64,000 bases of DNA from Clostridium guangxiense (GCF_021043395.1 NZ_JAJNKE010000009.1:39453-103452); one strand, 5' to 3'; shown: positions 18,178 to 29,079, counted from the first letter of the stretch. Program-made: numbers and translations. The notes: generated from the sequence alone by a model not told the origin.

Positions 18178-20616
18178 ATGAGCAATTACAGTATTAAGAT
18201 AGACGAAAAATGGCAGAAAAAATGGGAAGAAACTAATCTATACAAGTTTGATGAAAACAACTTAGAAAAGAAACTATATGTTCTTGAAATGTTTTCTTAT
18301 CCTTCAGGTGCAAAACTTCATGCTGGTCATTGGTTCAACTATGGCCCTGTAGATTCTTGGGCAAGATTTAAAAGAATGCAGGGATATAATATATTCCAGC
18401 CTATGGGTTTTGATGCTTTTGGACTTCCAGCTGAAAATTATGCAATAAAAACTGGTATACATCCAAAAGATTCAACTTTCAAAAATATTGATACAATGGA
18501 AAAACAACTTAAGGCTATGGGCGCTATGTTTGATTGGAACCACGAAGTAATAACATGCATGCCAGATTACTATAAATGGACTCAGTGGCTATTCCTCAAG
18601 CTTTATGAAAAAGGATTAGCTTATAGAAAAAAAGCACCAGTAAATTGGTGCCCTAGCTGTAACACCGTTCTTGCAAATGAACAAGTTATCGACGGATGCT
18701 GTGAAAGATGCAGCACTGAAGTTGTAAAAAAAGATTTAACTCAATGGTTCTTTAAAATAACTGATTATGCTGATGAACTTTTAGAAAAGCTTGACGATAT
18801 CGATTGGCCTGAAAAAACAAAGGCAATGCAAAGACACTGGATAGGTAAATCTAAAGGTGCAGAAGTTACTTTTAAAATATGTGACAGTGACAAAACCTTT
18901 GATGTATTCACAACAAGAGTAGATACACTATATGGTGTAACTTATGTTGTACTCGCTCCTGAAAGCCCACTTGCTAATGAACTTACAAAACCTGAATTTA
19001 AAGAAGCCGTTGAAGAATATAAAAACCATTCCCAAAAACAATCTGAAATTGAAAGACAATCTGTAACTAGAGAAAAAACGGGAGTATTTACAGGCTCTTA
19101 TGCTATAAACCCCGTAAACGGAAAAAAAGTTCCTATATGGATTGCAGATTACGTAATATACAGTTATGGTACTGGTGCAGTTATGGCCGTTCCTTCACAT
19201 GATGAAAGAGATTTTGCTTTTGCTACAAAATATAATCTTCCTATTATAAGGGTCGTTGAAGGTGGAGAAGAACTTCCTTACGCAGGTTATGGAAAACTTG
19301 TTAACAGTGAAGAATTCAATGGTCTTAAAGGTAATGAAGCTAAGGAAGCTATCGTTGCAAAATTATCCAAAGAGAACTTAGGAAGATGGAAAGTAAATTA
19401 TAGACTTCGTGATTGGCTTGTATCAAGACAAAGATATTGGGGTGCTCCTATTCCCGTAGTTTATTGTGACAAGTGCGGTATAGTACCTGTTCCAGAAGAG
19501 CAGCTTCCAGTTGAACTTCCTTATAACGTTGAATTTGCTCCTGATGGTAAATCCCCTCTTTTAAAGTCCGAGGAATTCATCAACACTACATGTCCTAAAT
19601 GTGGTGGTCATGCAAGAAGAGAAGCTGATACATTAGATACATTTGTATGTTCATCATGGTACTATTTAAGATATGCAGACAATAAAAATAATGATAAAGC
19701 CTTTGATAAGGACGTAATTGATAAAATGCTTCCTGTAGATAAATATGTAGGTGGTCCTGAACATGCTTGTATGCATTTGTTATATGCAAGATTTATGACA
19801 AAAGCCCTTAGAGATATGGGATATCTTAATTTCGATGAACCATTCTTGTCACTAAGACATCAAGGTTTAATTCTAGGTCCTGACGGTCAAAAGATGAGTA
19901 AATCAAAAGGAAATACCATCTCTCCAGACGATTGTATAACTGAATTTGGCTCCGATGTTTTCAGAATGTATTTAATGTTTGGCTTTGATTATGCTGAAGG
20001 TGGCGCTTGGAGCGATGACGGCATAAAATCAATTGCTAAATTTGTTGACAGAATAGATAGAATAGTTTCTTCTTATAAAGAAGAAATGAGCAAAAAATCT
20101 AACTCAAACTCCAATTTAGGAAATGCTGAGAAAGAACTTAATTACACAAGAAATCATTCAATAAAATCAATTACAAATGATATGGATAAATTTCAATTTA
20201 ATACCTGCATAGCAAGAATGATGGAATTTGCAAATGCTCTATCAAAATACTTGAATACAGAAAATAAAAATCTTGCATTTTTAAAAGAAGCAATGGTAGA
20301 CTTTATAAGACTTCTCGCTCCTTTTGCTCCTCATTTTAGTGAAGAACAGTGGGAAGCTATTGGTATGGATTACTCCGTATTTAATGAAAAATGGCCTAAA
20401 TATAATGAAGCTGCTTTAGTTAAAGATGAAGTAGAAATTGCAATTCAGGTTAATGGAAAAATTAAAGCAAGAATCACTATTCCAAGTAACCTTAAAGATG
20501 AAGAAATAAAAAGTATTTCTCTAGATAATGAAACTGTAAAAGCTGCTACAACAGGAAAAAATATTGTTAAAGTAATTGTTATAAAAGGAAGACTTGTAAA
20601 TATAGTTGTTAAATAA
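18178..20616 (+). CDS. leuS: Leucyl-tRNA synthetase
   Basis: The 812-residue class I synthetase charges tRNA-Leu. The HIGH-type signature is HAGH at residues 48-51 in [17 protein letters not shown], and KMSKS lies at residues 572-576. A CP1 editing domain follows the first half of the Rossmann fold ([20 protein letters not shown]), and zinc-type cysteines occur in WCPSCNTV with CCERC, plus a second ribbon ([16 protein letters not shown]). Length is normal for bacterial LeuRS. AGGAGG supports the ATG. It is controlled by the upstream T-box and ends at a family-A hairpin. Confidence 0.97.
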   Translation: MSNYSIKIDEKWQKKWEETNLYKFDENNLEKKLYVLEMFSYPSGAKLHAGHWFNYGPVDSWARFKRMQGYNIFQPMGFDAFGLPAENYAIKTGIHPKDSTFKNIDTMEKQLKAMGAMFDWNHEVITCMPDYYKWTQWLFLKLYEKGLAYRKKAPVNWCPSCNTVLANEQVIDGCCERCSTEVVKKDLTQWFFKITDYADELLEKLDDIDWPEKTKAMQRHWIGKSKGAEVTFKICDSDKTFDVFTTRVDTLYGVTYVVLAPESPLANELTKPEFKEAVEEYKNHSQKQSEIERQSVTREKTGVFTGSYAINPVNGKKVPIWIADYVIYSYGTGAVMAVPSHDERDFAFATKYNLPIIRVVEGGEELPYAGYGKLVNSEEFNGLKGNEAKEAIVAKLSKENLGRWKVNYRLRDWLVSRQRYWGAPIPVVYCDKCGIVPVPEEQLPVELPYNVEFAPDGKSPLLKSEEFINTTCPKCGGHARREADTLDTFVCSSWYYLRYADNKNNDKAFDKDVIDKMLPVDKYVGGPEHACMHLLYARFMTKALRDMGYLNFDEPFLSLRHQGLILGPDGQKMSKSKGNTISPDDCITEFGSDVFRMYLMFGFDYAEGGAWSDDGIKSIAKFVDRIDRIVSSYKEEMSKKSNSNSNLGNAEKELNYTRNHSIKSITNDMDKFQFNTCIARMMEFANALSKYLNTENKNLAFLKEAMVDFIRLLAPFAPHFSEEQWEAIGMDYSVFNEKWPKYNEAALVKDEVEIAIQVNGKIKARITIPSNLKDEEIKSISLDNETVKAATTGKNIVKVIVIKGRLVNIVVK

Positions 20617-20624
20617 AGAATTAG

Positions 20625-20663
20625 GAAGTAACGGTATTTTTTAATGTTAAACACTGTTACTTC
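20625..20663 (+). terminator. Family-A hairpin after leuS
   Basis: GAAGTAACGGT (20625-20635) pairs with ACTGTTACTTC (20653-20663). This is the short form of the GAAGTAAC...GTTACTTC repeat family seen repeatedly in this window, here in a terminator position. Confidence 0.65.
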
Positions 20664-20913
20664 TCTTAAATTTTAATGCAATTTTAATATTCTAAAGTTA
20701 ATATGGGAGAACAAAATATTTTTAAAATTTTATATATAGTAAAACTTGAAAATTGTAAATTCGGAGTTTATCAAGACAAATTAGAAATGTAGGCTTTTCA
20801 ATAATATATGTTGGAAATCATTATCCTTCAAATATTATTTATGTATATATTATGGTATTTGTTACAAACTATTTATATAATTTATTATTTATTTTAAGCC
20901 GTAATGAGAGTAG
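20664..20913. other. AT-rich gap with no recognised feature
   Basis: Between the leuS hairpin and the next gene I see only AT-rich sequence and no convincing ORF, repeat or structured RNA. It must hold the promoter of the DUF2127 gene; I cannot pick a clear one. Confidence 0.5.
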
Positions 20914-21420
20914 GTGTATGTTATTATATCAAATTCAAAAAAAAGCAGTGTAAATCGCAATGTATTCCATAAAGGTTTTGAAATTGCAATATTATTAAAA
21001 GCTATAGATGGTATTTTAGAAATTATAGGTGGAATTTTGTTAGTCTTTCTAAATCCAAGTAGATTAAATAATTTATTAGTTTGGTTAACACAGCATGAGT
21101 TATCAGAAGATCCAAGGGATGTTATTGCCAATTTTATGATAAAGTTAAGTGCAAAATTTACTATGAGTACGCAATACTTTGGAATTTTTTACTTGATCTC
21201 CCACGGAATAATTAAATTAATTCTTATAATCTTTTTATATAAAAGAAAAATTTGGGCTTATCCACTTACTATAATATCATTAATTATGTTTATAATATAT
21301 CAAATTTATAGATATATACTAAATCCTTCTATTGGGCTACTAATACTAACTATTTTTGATGTTATAATGATAATATTAACCTTTATAGAATATAGAAGAA
21401 TAAAAAGCGCTTTTATCTAA
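20914..21420 (+). CDS. DUF2127-like membrane protein
   Basis: The 168-residue protein has four hydrophobic segments. The opening KGFEIAILLKAIDGILEIIGGILLVFL and the later YFLISHGIIKLILIIFLYKRKIWAYPL fit the DUF2127 family of uncharacterised membrane proteins. The start is uncertain: GTG 20914 gives the full ORF, but AGGTG overlaps that GTG, so a non-ATG start a few codons later is possible. It appears to be a single gene. Confidence 0.7.
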   Translation: MYVIISNSKKSSVNRNVFHKGFEIAILLKAIDGILEIIGGILLVFLNPSRLNNLLVWLTQHELSEDPRDVIANFMIKLSAKFTMSTQYFGIFYLISHGIIKLILIIFLYKRKIWAYPLTIISLIMFIIYQIYRYILNPSIGLLILTIFDVIMIILTFIEYRRIKSAFI

Positions 21421-21520
21421 TCAGAAGAAGCTATTGATGATAACTTAAAGTGGATAAAATTTAAAGATTTTACCCACTTTTGTCTCGTCATGTGTTTTGC
21501 TGGTAATATTCATCGTATTC

Positions 21521-22633
21521 CTAATAGAATGATGCTGATTTTCCACCTCCCTCAATTGTAACTACTGGTTCAATATTAAGCTGTGTTTTTTGTATCAAAT
21601 TTTTCCTTCTAATTTTATATTTGTTTTCGAAATCATCCTCAATATTAAATATATCTATACCCTTTTTCTTAAATTTATTAAAAATCTTATTAGCATTATT
21701 AATTAAATTTTTATCAGCATTTATTTCTATTTTTTTAATATTTTCTTTACTTAAATTTATCTCTTGCTGACTTTCAGCTATAGATGCCCTTACATTCATT
21801 TTCTTAGTTAAGTACACCTTATTTTTATCATAACTTATATCTGTTTTAGTATTATTCCTAAGTACTTCAAGTGAGATAAATTTACTTTTGTTTGTCGGAC
21901 TTATAACTTCCATTACTCCTGAACTAATTCTGTTAACAATAAAGTTATATGCTTCTGTTTCCGATTTTTCGATAACATCAATCATTTTATCATTTACAAA
22001 AACAGCTCCACCATTAAGTTCAACAGAATTTTTATATTTATTTTTCCCATGACTTATGACAGTCATTATACTTGCCCTATCAAGTTCAGTTCTTTGATTT
22101 AAAAAATCTGCATATTGAATTCTTACTGCTCTCGCTGAAACTCTTACATTTTTCATCAAGTCATTTATTAGAATACCTACATACTGTTCTTCTTTAAAAC
22201 CACCTTGTAAAATTTCTTCAACATTTCCTGTATAAACAGCCATATATGGCTTTAAATAAAATTGAGGATTTCTTGTCAAAACATCTATAAATTGCTTAAT
22301 TCCGGCTCTTGCTGCCTTTTCAGAAAATATTATAGCCTTAATTTGAGTATAATTTATTTCATATCCAGATTGTAAACTTATATCCCTTATTGCCTCAAAT
22401 ACAGTCTTTCCTCTTCCTCTAAATATCAATCTTTGAGACTTTTCACTGCCTTTAGTTAAAGTTCTTTGTGATTCGAATGCCTCTAAATAAACCAAAACAT
22501 TATTGTCTGGATCTATATCATATACTAAAGCAGTGGCAAAAACAATTTTATCAATATCTCTATAATTAAAACATCCCGTAAACGTAGTAATATAAATTAA
22601 AATTAAAAATATAGATAAATATCTTTTCTTCAT
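21521..22633 (-). CDS. GerC-family spore germination lipoprotein
   Basis: The 370-residue protein is the C subunit of a germinant receptor. The N-terminus is a lipoprotein signal ending in TTFTGCFNYRDID, with the lipobox cysteine at residue 21. Ger(x)C features follow: KIVFATALVYDIDPDNN, RGRGKTVFEAIRD, and NPQFYLKPYMAVY, then a C-terminal domain. It is anchored at the inner spore membrane. Its ATG overlaps the GerA stop (ATGA), so the two are translationally coupled. The GerB partner is divergent at 24138. Confidence 0.92.
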   Translation of the reverse strand: MKKRYLSIFLILIYITTFTGCFNYRDIDKIVFATALVYDIDPDNNVLVYLEAFESQRTLTKGSEKSQRLIFRGRGKTVFEAIRDISLQSGYEINYTQIKAIIFSEKAARAGIKQFIDVLTRNPQFYLKPYMAVYTGNVEEILQGGFKEEQYVGILINDLMKNVRVSARAVRIQYADFLNQRTELDRASIMTVISHGKNKYKNSVELNGGAVFVNDKMIDVIEKSETEAYNFIVNRISSGVMEVISPTNKSKFISLEVLRNNTKTDISYDKNKVYLTKKMNVRASIAESQQEINLSKENIKKIEINADKNLINNANKIFNKFKKKGIDIFNIEDDFENKYKIRRKNLIQKTQLNIEPVVTIEGGGKSASFY

Positions 22634-24033
22634 ATGTTATCATCCTTTTTCAATGATTGATTACTTATTTCATCAAGATCACCTCTTAACACTTGATCAT
22701 CATTTCTAACATCCCTCATTGTTTTTATTGGATATATATAAGGATAGCCCATTGTTTTAAGAGAACCTACATGTGAAATAAATACAAAAAAACCAACATA
22801 AAGCCCAGGAAGTCCACAAAATCCCGCAAGTAATGTTATTAATAATGACCAAATAGAAATAGCTCCATATAGTTTTGGAATCAAAAATGATGATATAGAA
22901 CTAAGTGCTACAACTATGATTGTTATTTCTGATGCTAAGCCTGCACCAACTGCGGATTCACCTAAGATTAAAGCACCGACTATGCTCATTGCCTGACCAA
23001 CAGGCTGCGGAAGTCTTATTCCGGCTTCTCTTAATATTTGAAAAAACAATGCCATCATAAGTATTTCAACTATTGTAGGAAATGGAACTCCTGCCCTTGA
23101 AAGAGACAATCTAAAAATAAATAATGATGGAATCAAAGAAAAATGATAAGTCGTAATTGCAATATACAGTGCCGGCAATAGTAAAGTTATCATAAATGCA
23201 ACCCACCTTAAAACTCTTGTGCAATTAACAACATATTTATTGAGATAATAATCATCTGCTGCTTGAAAGTTCTCATAAAAAAAATACGGTGCAGTTATTA
23301 CAAATGGTGTTCCATCAACTATTACTCCAACCTTTCCTTTTAGAATTTTAGCTGCTGCTATATCTGCCTTCTCTGTATAACCAACCGTATCAAATACTGT
23401 GCCTCTACTTTTTAGCTTATCTTCTATATAGTTAGTATCAAGAATATACTCTGTACTAATTTGCTTAATTTTATTTTTCACATCATTTACAAGTCCTTCT
23501 GGAGCAGTACCTTTTAAATATGCTACAACCACTACTGTCTGTGACTTATCTCCAACCATAACACTTTCAAATTTTAAATTTCCATCTCTTATTTTTCTTC
23601 TTATAAGTGAAATGTTATCTACAAAAGCTTCTGTAAATCCTTCTCTTGGTCCTTTTAGAACATTCTCTGTTATTGGTATACTTACAGATCTTCTTACGAA
23701 TCCTTTAGCCTCACAGAACATCATTCCTTCACAAAAATCACATATTATAACCACATCACCAAGTAATATATGAAGGATTGCATCCCCTTTATCCTTAACA
23801 TCACCTATAGAAAATGCAAAAAGTGAATTATTTTTAATATCCTCCAAACTCTTAATATTATCTTTATATTCAAGTATTGGAGCTACTATATATTCACTTA
23901 TAAAATGTGAATCACAAAGATTATCTATAAAAATCATAGTTATAGTTCCATTTTCAGATTCAATAATTCTATACTTTACATCTACATTTCCCTTGAATTT
24001 TTCCTTTATATATTTGAGTTTATCTTCATTCAT
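22630..24033 (-). CDS. GerA-family spore germination protein
   Basis: This A subunit of a GerA-type germinant receptor has a large cytoplasmic N-terminal domain (about residues 1-245) and four or five membrane helices beyond residue 280. Signature segments are RRSVSIPITENVLKGPREGFTE, VGVIVDGTPFVITAPYFFYE and the conserved SRAGVPFPTIVEILMM and IRLPQPVGQAMSIVGALILG motifs. A GTG at 24042 is in frame but overlaps GGGTGGT; ATG 24033 four nt downstream is preferred (467 aa). A TGAATA-N18-GATAATA arrangement at 24050-24080 resembles a sigma-G promoter but would leave an unusually short leader. Confidence 0.93.
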   Translation of the reverse strand: MNEDKLKYIKEKFKGNVDVKYRIIESENGTITMIFIDNLCDSHFISEYIVAPILEYKDNIKSLEDIKNNSLFAFSIGDVKDKGDAILHILLGDVVIICDFCEGMMFCEAKGFVRRSVSIPITENVLKGPREGFTEAFVDNISLIRRKIRDGNLKFESVMVGDKSQTVVVVAYLKGTAPEGLVNDVKNKIKQISTEYILDTNYIEDKLKSRGTVFDTVGYTEKADIAAAKILKGKVGVIVDGTPFVITAPYFFYENFQAADDYYLNKYVVNCTRVLRWVAFMITLLLPALYIAITTYHFSLIPSLFIFRLSLSRAGVPFPTIVEILMMALFFQILREAGIRLPQPVGQAMSIVGALILGESAVGAGLASEITIIVVALSSISSFLIPKLYGAISIWSLLITLLAGFCGLPGLYVGFFVFISHVGSLKTMGYPYIYPIKTMRDVRNDDQVLRGDLDEISNQSLKKDDNI

Positions 24034-24137
24034 ATTTACCACCCAAACTTATTATCCTCTAGAAATTTGAATAATATTCATTGGGTTAGAAAATAATAAA
24101 TCCATACTGAATTTTTATTGAAAGGAACGTTTCAAAT

Positions 24138-25232
24138 ATGAAAAGCCTTAACAAAAATTATCTTATACCAATTATTATAGCGGTCCCAATGCTTTCAATG
24201 AAAACATATCCGACAATTATGACAGCACTAGGTGGAAGAGATACTTGGATAGCTGTTATTGTTGCGACAATGCTTTTACTATTATTTTGCTTATTAGTAA
24301 TAAAAGCATTTAAATGTAATAATCATGATGATGACTTAAAAGCTATATATTGCACTTCTTTAGGAAAACCATTAGGTGTGCTTTTTCTTACGCTATTTGC
24401 AATATGTCTAATTTTAACCTTAATCGAATGTTCGTCGGTTGAAGCAAACCTTTTACATGTTAATATCTTATTTGAAACGCCTCAGTGGTATTTTGTCATA
24501 TTTTTTATACTTCCAACATTATATACTGTCTATAAGGGGGAAGGAGCAATATTATCAGTAACTTTAATTGGAATTCCTCTTATAATGTTATCAGGAATAA
24601 ACTTATCTTCATTGCTTATAAAATACAGGCATGCTAGGTATCTCTTTCCAATTTTAAAAAATGGATTTGATAAAAATTTGCTTATGTGCTCCTTAAAAGG
24701 TTTTGCAATGTATTCAGGATTCGGAATAATATTTCCTATAATAAATAAAATTAAAACAAAAAATAAATTGGCTAAACCTATCTTGATAGGCTTAACCATA
24801 CTCGCAGAAATTCAAATTTTTACATCTATAGGCCTTTTAATGACATTTTCAGAGAAAAGATTAACTAACATGTATTATCCAAGACTTATACAAACACAAC
24901 TTATAAATTATTTTGATTTTATTGAAAGCGGTGAATTTTATGTTCTCTTTCAAGTAGTTGGAGGTTGGTTTATAAAATATATATTAACTTTTTATTCGCT
25001 GCTAATACTGCTAAAAGGCACCAAACTCGATGGTAAATATACTGTATATATCATAAGTGCCATTGTCTTTGTTTTTTCTTGTATTCTAAGCCAAAATACA
25101 GTTACACTTTTTAAGATACTAAATTACTACACATACATATCATTTGCAAATTTCATACTGCTTCCAGCTATAGTATTTATAATTTACATTTCGAAAAGTA
25201 AAAGTGGCAAACCAAAAACGCTTTCTAAATAG
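24138..25232 (+). CDS. GerB-family spore germination protein
   Basis: The 364-residue protein is the B subunit, an APC-superfamily transporter-like protein with about ten helices and the GerAB pattern (NYLIPIIIAVPMLSMKTYPTIM, then WIAVIVATMLLLLFCLLVIK). It is thought to hold the germinant-binding site of the receptor complex. It is divergent from gerA-gerC with a 104-bp shared upstream region, whereas A, B and C genes usually lie together in one operon. AAGGAACG precedes ATG. It ends 9 bp from the convergent RelQ gene. Confidence 0.9.
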   Translation: MKSLNKNYLIPIIIAVPMLSMKTYPTIMTALGGRDTWIAVIVATMLLLLFCLLVIKAFKCNNHDDDLKAIYCTSLGKPLGVLFLTLFAICLILTLIECSSVEANLLHVNILFETPQWYFVIFFILPTLYTVYKGEGAILSVTLIGIPLIMLSGINLSSLLIKYRHARYLFPILKNGFDKNLLMCSLKGFAMYSGFGIIFPIINKIKTKNKLAKPILIGLTILAEIQIFTSIGLLMTFSEKRLTNMYYPRLIQTQLINYFDFIESGEFYVLFQVVGGWFIKYILTFYSLLILLKGTKLDGKYTVYIISAIVFVFSCILSQNTVTLFKILNYYTYISFANFILLPAIVFIIYISKSKSGKPKTLSK

Positions 25233-25241
25233 CACAAAGAT

Positions 25242-26024
25242 TTATTTGTGAAGCAATTTTTCAGTATCCTTTAATAAATTATTTAGCTCATTTACCTCTC
25301 CTTTTTCAATGAGCAAATTAAGCTTATTTCTAAATCTTGAAGCATCCTTAGCCTTGCCTGTAGATGAAATGAGTGAAATATTATTTATAATGTTAGAAAT
25401 GAGACTTGATTTTATTTCAAATAATTTTTGAGCATCCATAATTTCATCTTTTATTTCAAGCATTTGCTCATCTAACTGAAAAGCAGCATCTGCAGCCATT
25501 TTTAATTTTCCCTTTATATTTTCAGGAATATCTTGTTTATATTTATAATTCAACGAATGTTCTATAGTTGCCCAAAAGTTCATAGCCAAAGTTCTTATTT
25601 GTAATTCTGCAAGTATTTCTTTTGGTCCATCTGCCATATTTATTGGATATTTTATAACCATATGATAGCTTCTATATCCACTTTTTTTTACATTAGCAAC
25701 ATAATCCTTCTCATACATTATCTGCATATCTTTTCTTCCACGTATTATATTAACAACTTTATTTATATCATCAACAAATTGGCACATTATCCTTATGCCA
25801 GTTATATCCTCCATTTCATATCCAATTCTATCCATAGGAATATTAAATTTATTGGCCTTTTCAAGTATACTAGAAATTTCCTTTACCCTTCCTGTTACAA
25901 ATTCTATTGGTGAATACTCGTTTCTCCTCCTATATTCTTTTCTTATGCTTTTAAACTTAACTTTTAGCTCTTCTACTGCCTGCTCATAAGGTATTAAAAA
26001 TGCCTTCCACTCAAATTTTGTCAT
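25242..26024 (-). CDS. relQ: Small alarmone synthetase, RelA/SpoT domain (RelQ type)
   Basis: The 260-residue single-domain protein makes (p)ppGpp from GTP/GDP and ATP. Synthetase motifs are visible: YRRRNEYSPIEFVTGRVK, MEDITGIRIMCQFVDDI, KKSGYRSYHMVIKYPI and AELQIRTLAMNFWATIEHSLNYKYK. No HD hydrolase or TGS/ACT domain is present, and the C-terminal helical extension is the type used for tetramerisation. GAGGGAG supports the ATG. It is a single gene, convergent with gerB. Confidence 0.9.
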   Translation of the reverse strand: MTKFEWKAFLIPYEQAVEELKVKFKSIRKEYRRRNEYSPIEFVTGRVKEISSILEKANKFNIPMDRIGYEMEDITGIRIMCQFVDDINKVVNIIRGRKDMQIMYEKDYVANVKKSGYRSYHMVIKYPINMADGPKEILAELQIRTLAMNFWATIEHSLNYKYKQDIPENIKGKLKMAADAAFQLDEQMLEIKDEIMDAQKLFEIKSSLISNIINNISLISSTGKAKDASRFRNKLNLLIEKGEVNELNNLLKDTEKLLHK

Positions 26025-26267
26025 ACAGCTTTCTCCCTCTTAAACAAATATTTTAAATAAATACTATAATATATTATAATATATGGATTATTTTTTCAAT
26101 GTAATTAAATATAAAATTATATACATATAGAAAATACTGAACTCCTATCAAAAACTTGTGTCATATAAATTATTTTTTGTTATAATAATATTATGCATTA
26201 TTAAACATTTTTGCATGGTAACTTAAATAAATTAACTATTATGTAATCCATTTGATGAGGTGATTTT

Positions 26268-27041
26268 GTGGACAACAATATTAATACAAAGAATGAAATT
26301 GATCAATCAATTTATTTATATGATAAAACTGTAACTTGTCCTGTTTGTGGAAATGTATTTAAGGCAAGATCTGTAAAAAAATCTTCTTATAGAATTTTAA
26401 AACAAGATAGTGATTTCTTTTATGAATATAAAAATATAAATCCATATTTTTATGATGTTTGGTTATGTAATATATGTGGATATGCTTCCATGAAAACTGA
26501 TTTTAATAAAATAAGAGAATCACAAAAGCAGCTTATTATGGAAAAAATATCAATGAAATGGCATGCTAAAAATTATCCAGAAGTCTACAATATAAATATA
26601 GCCATAGAAAGATTTAAGATTTCTTTATTAAATTATGTAACACTAGATGCTAAAAGCAGTAGTAAAGCAATGAACTGTTTAAAAATTGCCTGGATGTATC
26701 GTATGCTCGGAAATTCTAAACTTGAGACTTCCTACATGAAAAACTCAATTGATGAATTTAACAAGGCATATTTTAATGAGATGTTTCCAATATACGGCAT
26801 GTCAAAATTTGCTATGATGTATTTAATTGGTGAATTAAACAGAAGAGTTGGTAATAATAAAGATGCCTTAATCTGGTTTGGAAGAGTACTAGGTGAAACG
26901 AACGCTCCTCAACGATTAAAAAATAAAATTAGAGATCAAAAGGATTTAATAAAATCCACATCAAAAAACGATTCTGATTTAGAAGAGCATCATGATCCGA
27001 ACGATGAAAAGAAAAAAAGTCTTTTTTCAAAATTTTTCTAA
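26268..27041 (+). CDS. DUF2225 family protein
   Basis: The 257-residue soluble protein has two zinc-ribbon-like CxxC pairs (CPVCG near residue 24 and CNICG near residue 66), matching DUF2225, followed by a TPR-like helical region (LNRRVGNNKDALIWFGRVL). The GTG start follows GAGGTGA at good spacing. The charged C-terminus (HHDPNDEKKK) is disordered-looking. Function is unknown. A chemoreceptor gene follows after 74 bp. An upstream TATAAT at 26181-26186 may be the -10 element. Confidence 0.8.
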   Translation: MDNNINTKNEIDQSIYLYDKTVTCPVCGNVFKARSVKKSSYRILKQDSDFFYEYKNINPYFYDVWLCNICGYASMKTDFNKIRESQKQLIMEKISMKWHAKNYPEVYNINIAIERFKISLLNYVTLDAKSSSKAMNCLKIAWMYRMLGNSKLETSYMKNSIDEFNKAYFNEMFPIYGMSKFAMMYLIGELNRRVGNNKDALIWFGRVLGETNAPQRLKNKIRDQKDLIKSTSKNDSDLEEHHDPNDEKKKSLFSKFF

Positions 27042-27115
27042 TCCCCCTGTTCAGTTTATATTTTATTATACGAATATTTTATAAAGAGTAAAATATATAA
27101 TTCGGAGGAAAAATT

Positions 27116-28078
27116 ATGTTTTTTAAAAAAAGTTCCACAAATAAATCTTCAAATTTGCAGGTATCAACATCTGTAGAAGAAAATGATGAACCATCTAAAA
27201 CTGAAGCTTCCCGTAATGACGTGTTAGATAAAGCTCTCGATGAAATTTCCAAAAGTAGTGAAGAGATTTCTTCTAAAAATTCATCGATATGTTCCTCATT
27301 TGATAAGCTCTATTCATTAAGTGAATCTAAATCAACTCGTGTTTCAGATTTTCTTACTATGCTAGATGGGCTTGGTAAAAATATTAATAATTTATCTGGG
27401 AAAACACAAAAAGTTCTTGAAACAATAGAAAAAAGTGATTCTTTAGCTGATAACGGACTCCAAAGCATAGAAGATTTACATTCATCTTTAAATGAGTTTG
27501 AAACTGTTTTCAAAACTTCTTTTTCCATCGTTAATGACATGGTATCGAAAATAGAATCAGTTAACTTAATAACAGACTCTATAAGTGAAATAGCAGGTCA
27601 AACAAATTTATTAGCGTTAAATGCCGCTATTGAAGCTGCAAGAGCCGGTGAAGCTGGCAAAGGATTTGGAGTTGTTGCCGATGAAATAAGAAAACTTGCT
27701 GAAAATACAAAATCAGCTGTTGAAAACAGTACAAAAATATTAGGTGAAATAAAAAATGACATAATGAACGCATCTACTTCTATGTCGTCAGCTGAAGATA
27801 GTATTAAAACTCAAAATACTACTATAACTAGTACAAAGGAAACTTTATCATCAATGAAGTCTTCAATTGATTATTCTAAATCTGAAACTTCAAATGTATG
27901 TGAATCACTTTCTGAATTTTTAGGTACAAAACAAATAATGTATGATGGTATAAATAATTTATCAAATGTATCTAATGAATTTGATGAGTTAATTTCTACG
28001 GTTTCTACTGAATTAGATTCTCAAAATTCTAATGTAATTAATTTAAGTACATATATAAATAATTTAAAACAAAAATAA
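27116..28078 (+). CDS. Cytosolic methyl-accepting chemotaxis-type protein
   Basis: The 320-residue protein has no transmembrane segment or HAMP domain. Its core is the MCP signalling hairpin, with the conserved tip [39 protein letters not shown] near residues 155-195, flanked by long coiled coils. The N-terminal part is Ser/Lys-rich with no recognisable sensor domain. It may sense an intracellular state and signal through CheA/CheW, or act outside chemotaxis. GGAGG supports the ATG. It ends in a terminator shared with the convergent phosphoesterase gene. Confidence 0.9.
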   Translation: MFFKKSSTNKSSNLQVSTSVEENDEPSKTEASRNDVLDKALDEISKSSEEISSKNSSICSSFDKLYSLSESKSTRVSDFLTMLDGLGKNINNLSGKTQKVLETIEKSDSLADNGLQSIEDLHSSLNEFETVFKTSFSIVNDMVSKIESVNLITDSISEIAGQTNLLALNAAIEAARAGEAGKGFGVVADEIRKLAENTKSAVENSTKILGEIKNDIMNASTSMSSAEDSIKTQNTTITSTKETLSSMKSSIDYSKSETSNVCESLSEFLGTKQIMYDGINNLSNVSNEFDELISTVSTELDSQNSNVINLSTYINNLKQK

Positions 28079-28104
28079 AGCTAGTGTTAAACTAGCTTTA
28101 TTTT
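28072..28104. terminator. Bidirectional terminator
   Basis: AAAATAAAGCTAGT pairs with ACTAGCTTTATTTT across the convergent ends of the chemoreceptor and phosphoesterase genes, with T-runs on both strands. Confidence 0.9.
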
Positions 28105-28782
28105 CATAGGGTTAAAATTAAGATAATCACAGGATGTTAATATATATTCAACATTATTCTTGATTAAATAGCCATTAACACTTTTTAATGCTGGTCCATG
28201 AATATGACCATAAATCACCTTTTTAACTCCATAACTTTCCATAACATCTGTAAGATCAGAATCCTCATATTTATCGTTAAATGGAGGGTAATGAAGCATA
28301 ACTATAATTTTCTTATATCCAGCTTTTACTGCCGAGTCTAAAGATAGTTTAAGTCTTAAAATCTCCCTATTGTATATTTTATCATCGTGCTCATCGAAAC
28401 CATCCGAATCTCTACTTACCCAGCCTCTTGTTCCACAAATAGCATAATCTTTATAACAAAAAAAATTGTTCTGTATAAATGATATATTTTCATACATATT
28501 ATTTAGTTTACTTATACTTGTCCACCAGTAATCATGATTTCCCTTTGAAATTATTTTTTTCCCAGGAAGCATATTTATCCAATCAAAATCTTTTTTTCCT
28601 TCGTCAATATTGATAGACCATGATATATCCCCTGCAATAAGGATAGTATCTTCATCATTTATACAATTGATCCAATTTGTTTTTATTTTCTCATCATGAT
28701 TATTCCAAAACTCGCCAAATACATTCATAGGCTTATTTCCGTTAAAATCTAAATGTAAATCTGAGATTGCATATAACGCCAT
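28087..28782 (-). CDS. Calcineurin-like metallophosphoesterase
   Basis: The 231-residue protein has the full metallophosphoesterase motif set: DLHLD near residue 8, GDISWS near residue 50, GNHDYWW near residue 81, MLHYPPF near 165 and GHIHGP near 197. It binds two metals and hydrolyses phosphoesters; the substrate is unknown. It is 4 bp downstream of the FlhB-C-terminal-like gene, so it is probably cotranscribed with that gene. Confidence 0.88.
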   Translation of the reverse strand: MALYAISDLHLDFNGNKPMNVFGEFWNNHDEKIKTNWINCINDEDTILIAGDISWSINIDEGKKDFDWINMLPGKKIISKGNHDYWWTSISKLNNMYENISFIQNNFFCYKDYAICGTRGWVSRDSDGFDEHDDKIYNREILRLKLSLDSAVKAGYKKIIVMLHYPPFNDKYEDSDLTDVMESYGVKKVIYGHIHGPALKSVNGYLIKNNVEYILTSCDYLNFNPMKIKLV

Positions 28783-28786
28783 TAAT

Positions 28787-29053
28787 TCACCTTCTTACAT
28801 TGCTATCTATATCCATAATATAACCAATTATTTCAGCTACTACATCGTATAATTCATAAGGTATATCAGTACCAACTTCAACATTTGAGAGCAAATTTGC
28901 AAGTTCCTTGTTGTACACAACTGGCACTTCATTTTCAGCGGCTTTTTCAATTATTTTATCAGCAACAAAGCCCATTCCCACAGCGGTGACAATAGGAGCT
29001 TTATATCCAATTTCATATTTTAATGCTGCTGCTTTTTTTCTTTCTTTCTCCAT
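28787..29053 (-). CDS. FlhB C-terminal-domain-like protein (FhlX/YlqH type)
   Basis: The 88-residue protein corresponds to the cytoplasmic C-terminal domain of FlhB/YscU export switches, without the membrane part. The region around the usual NPTH autocleavage site reads YKAPIVTAVGMG, so the cleavage motif is absent. VPVVYNKELANLL and IPYELYDVVAEII match the FlhB core. Stand-alone proteins like this (B. subtilis YlqH) lie beside a FliK-like gene, as here. AGGTGA supports the ATG. Confidence 0.85.
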   Translation of the reverse strand: MEKERKKAAALKYEIGYKAPIVTAVGMGFVADKIIEKAAENEVPVVYNKELANLLSNVEVGTDIPYELYDVVAEIIGYIMDIDSNVRR

Positions 29054-29079
29054 AAAATCACCTCATTACATGCACTGTG

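Noticed and set aside
24050..24080. Firm sigma-G promoter for gerA-gerC
   Set aside because: The match is good, but it would place the transcript start on the ribosome binding site; noted only in the gene entry.
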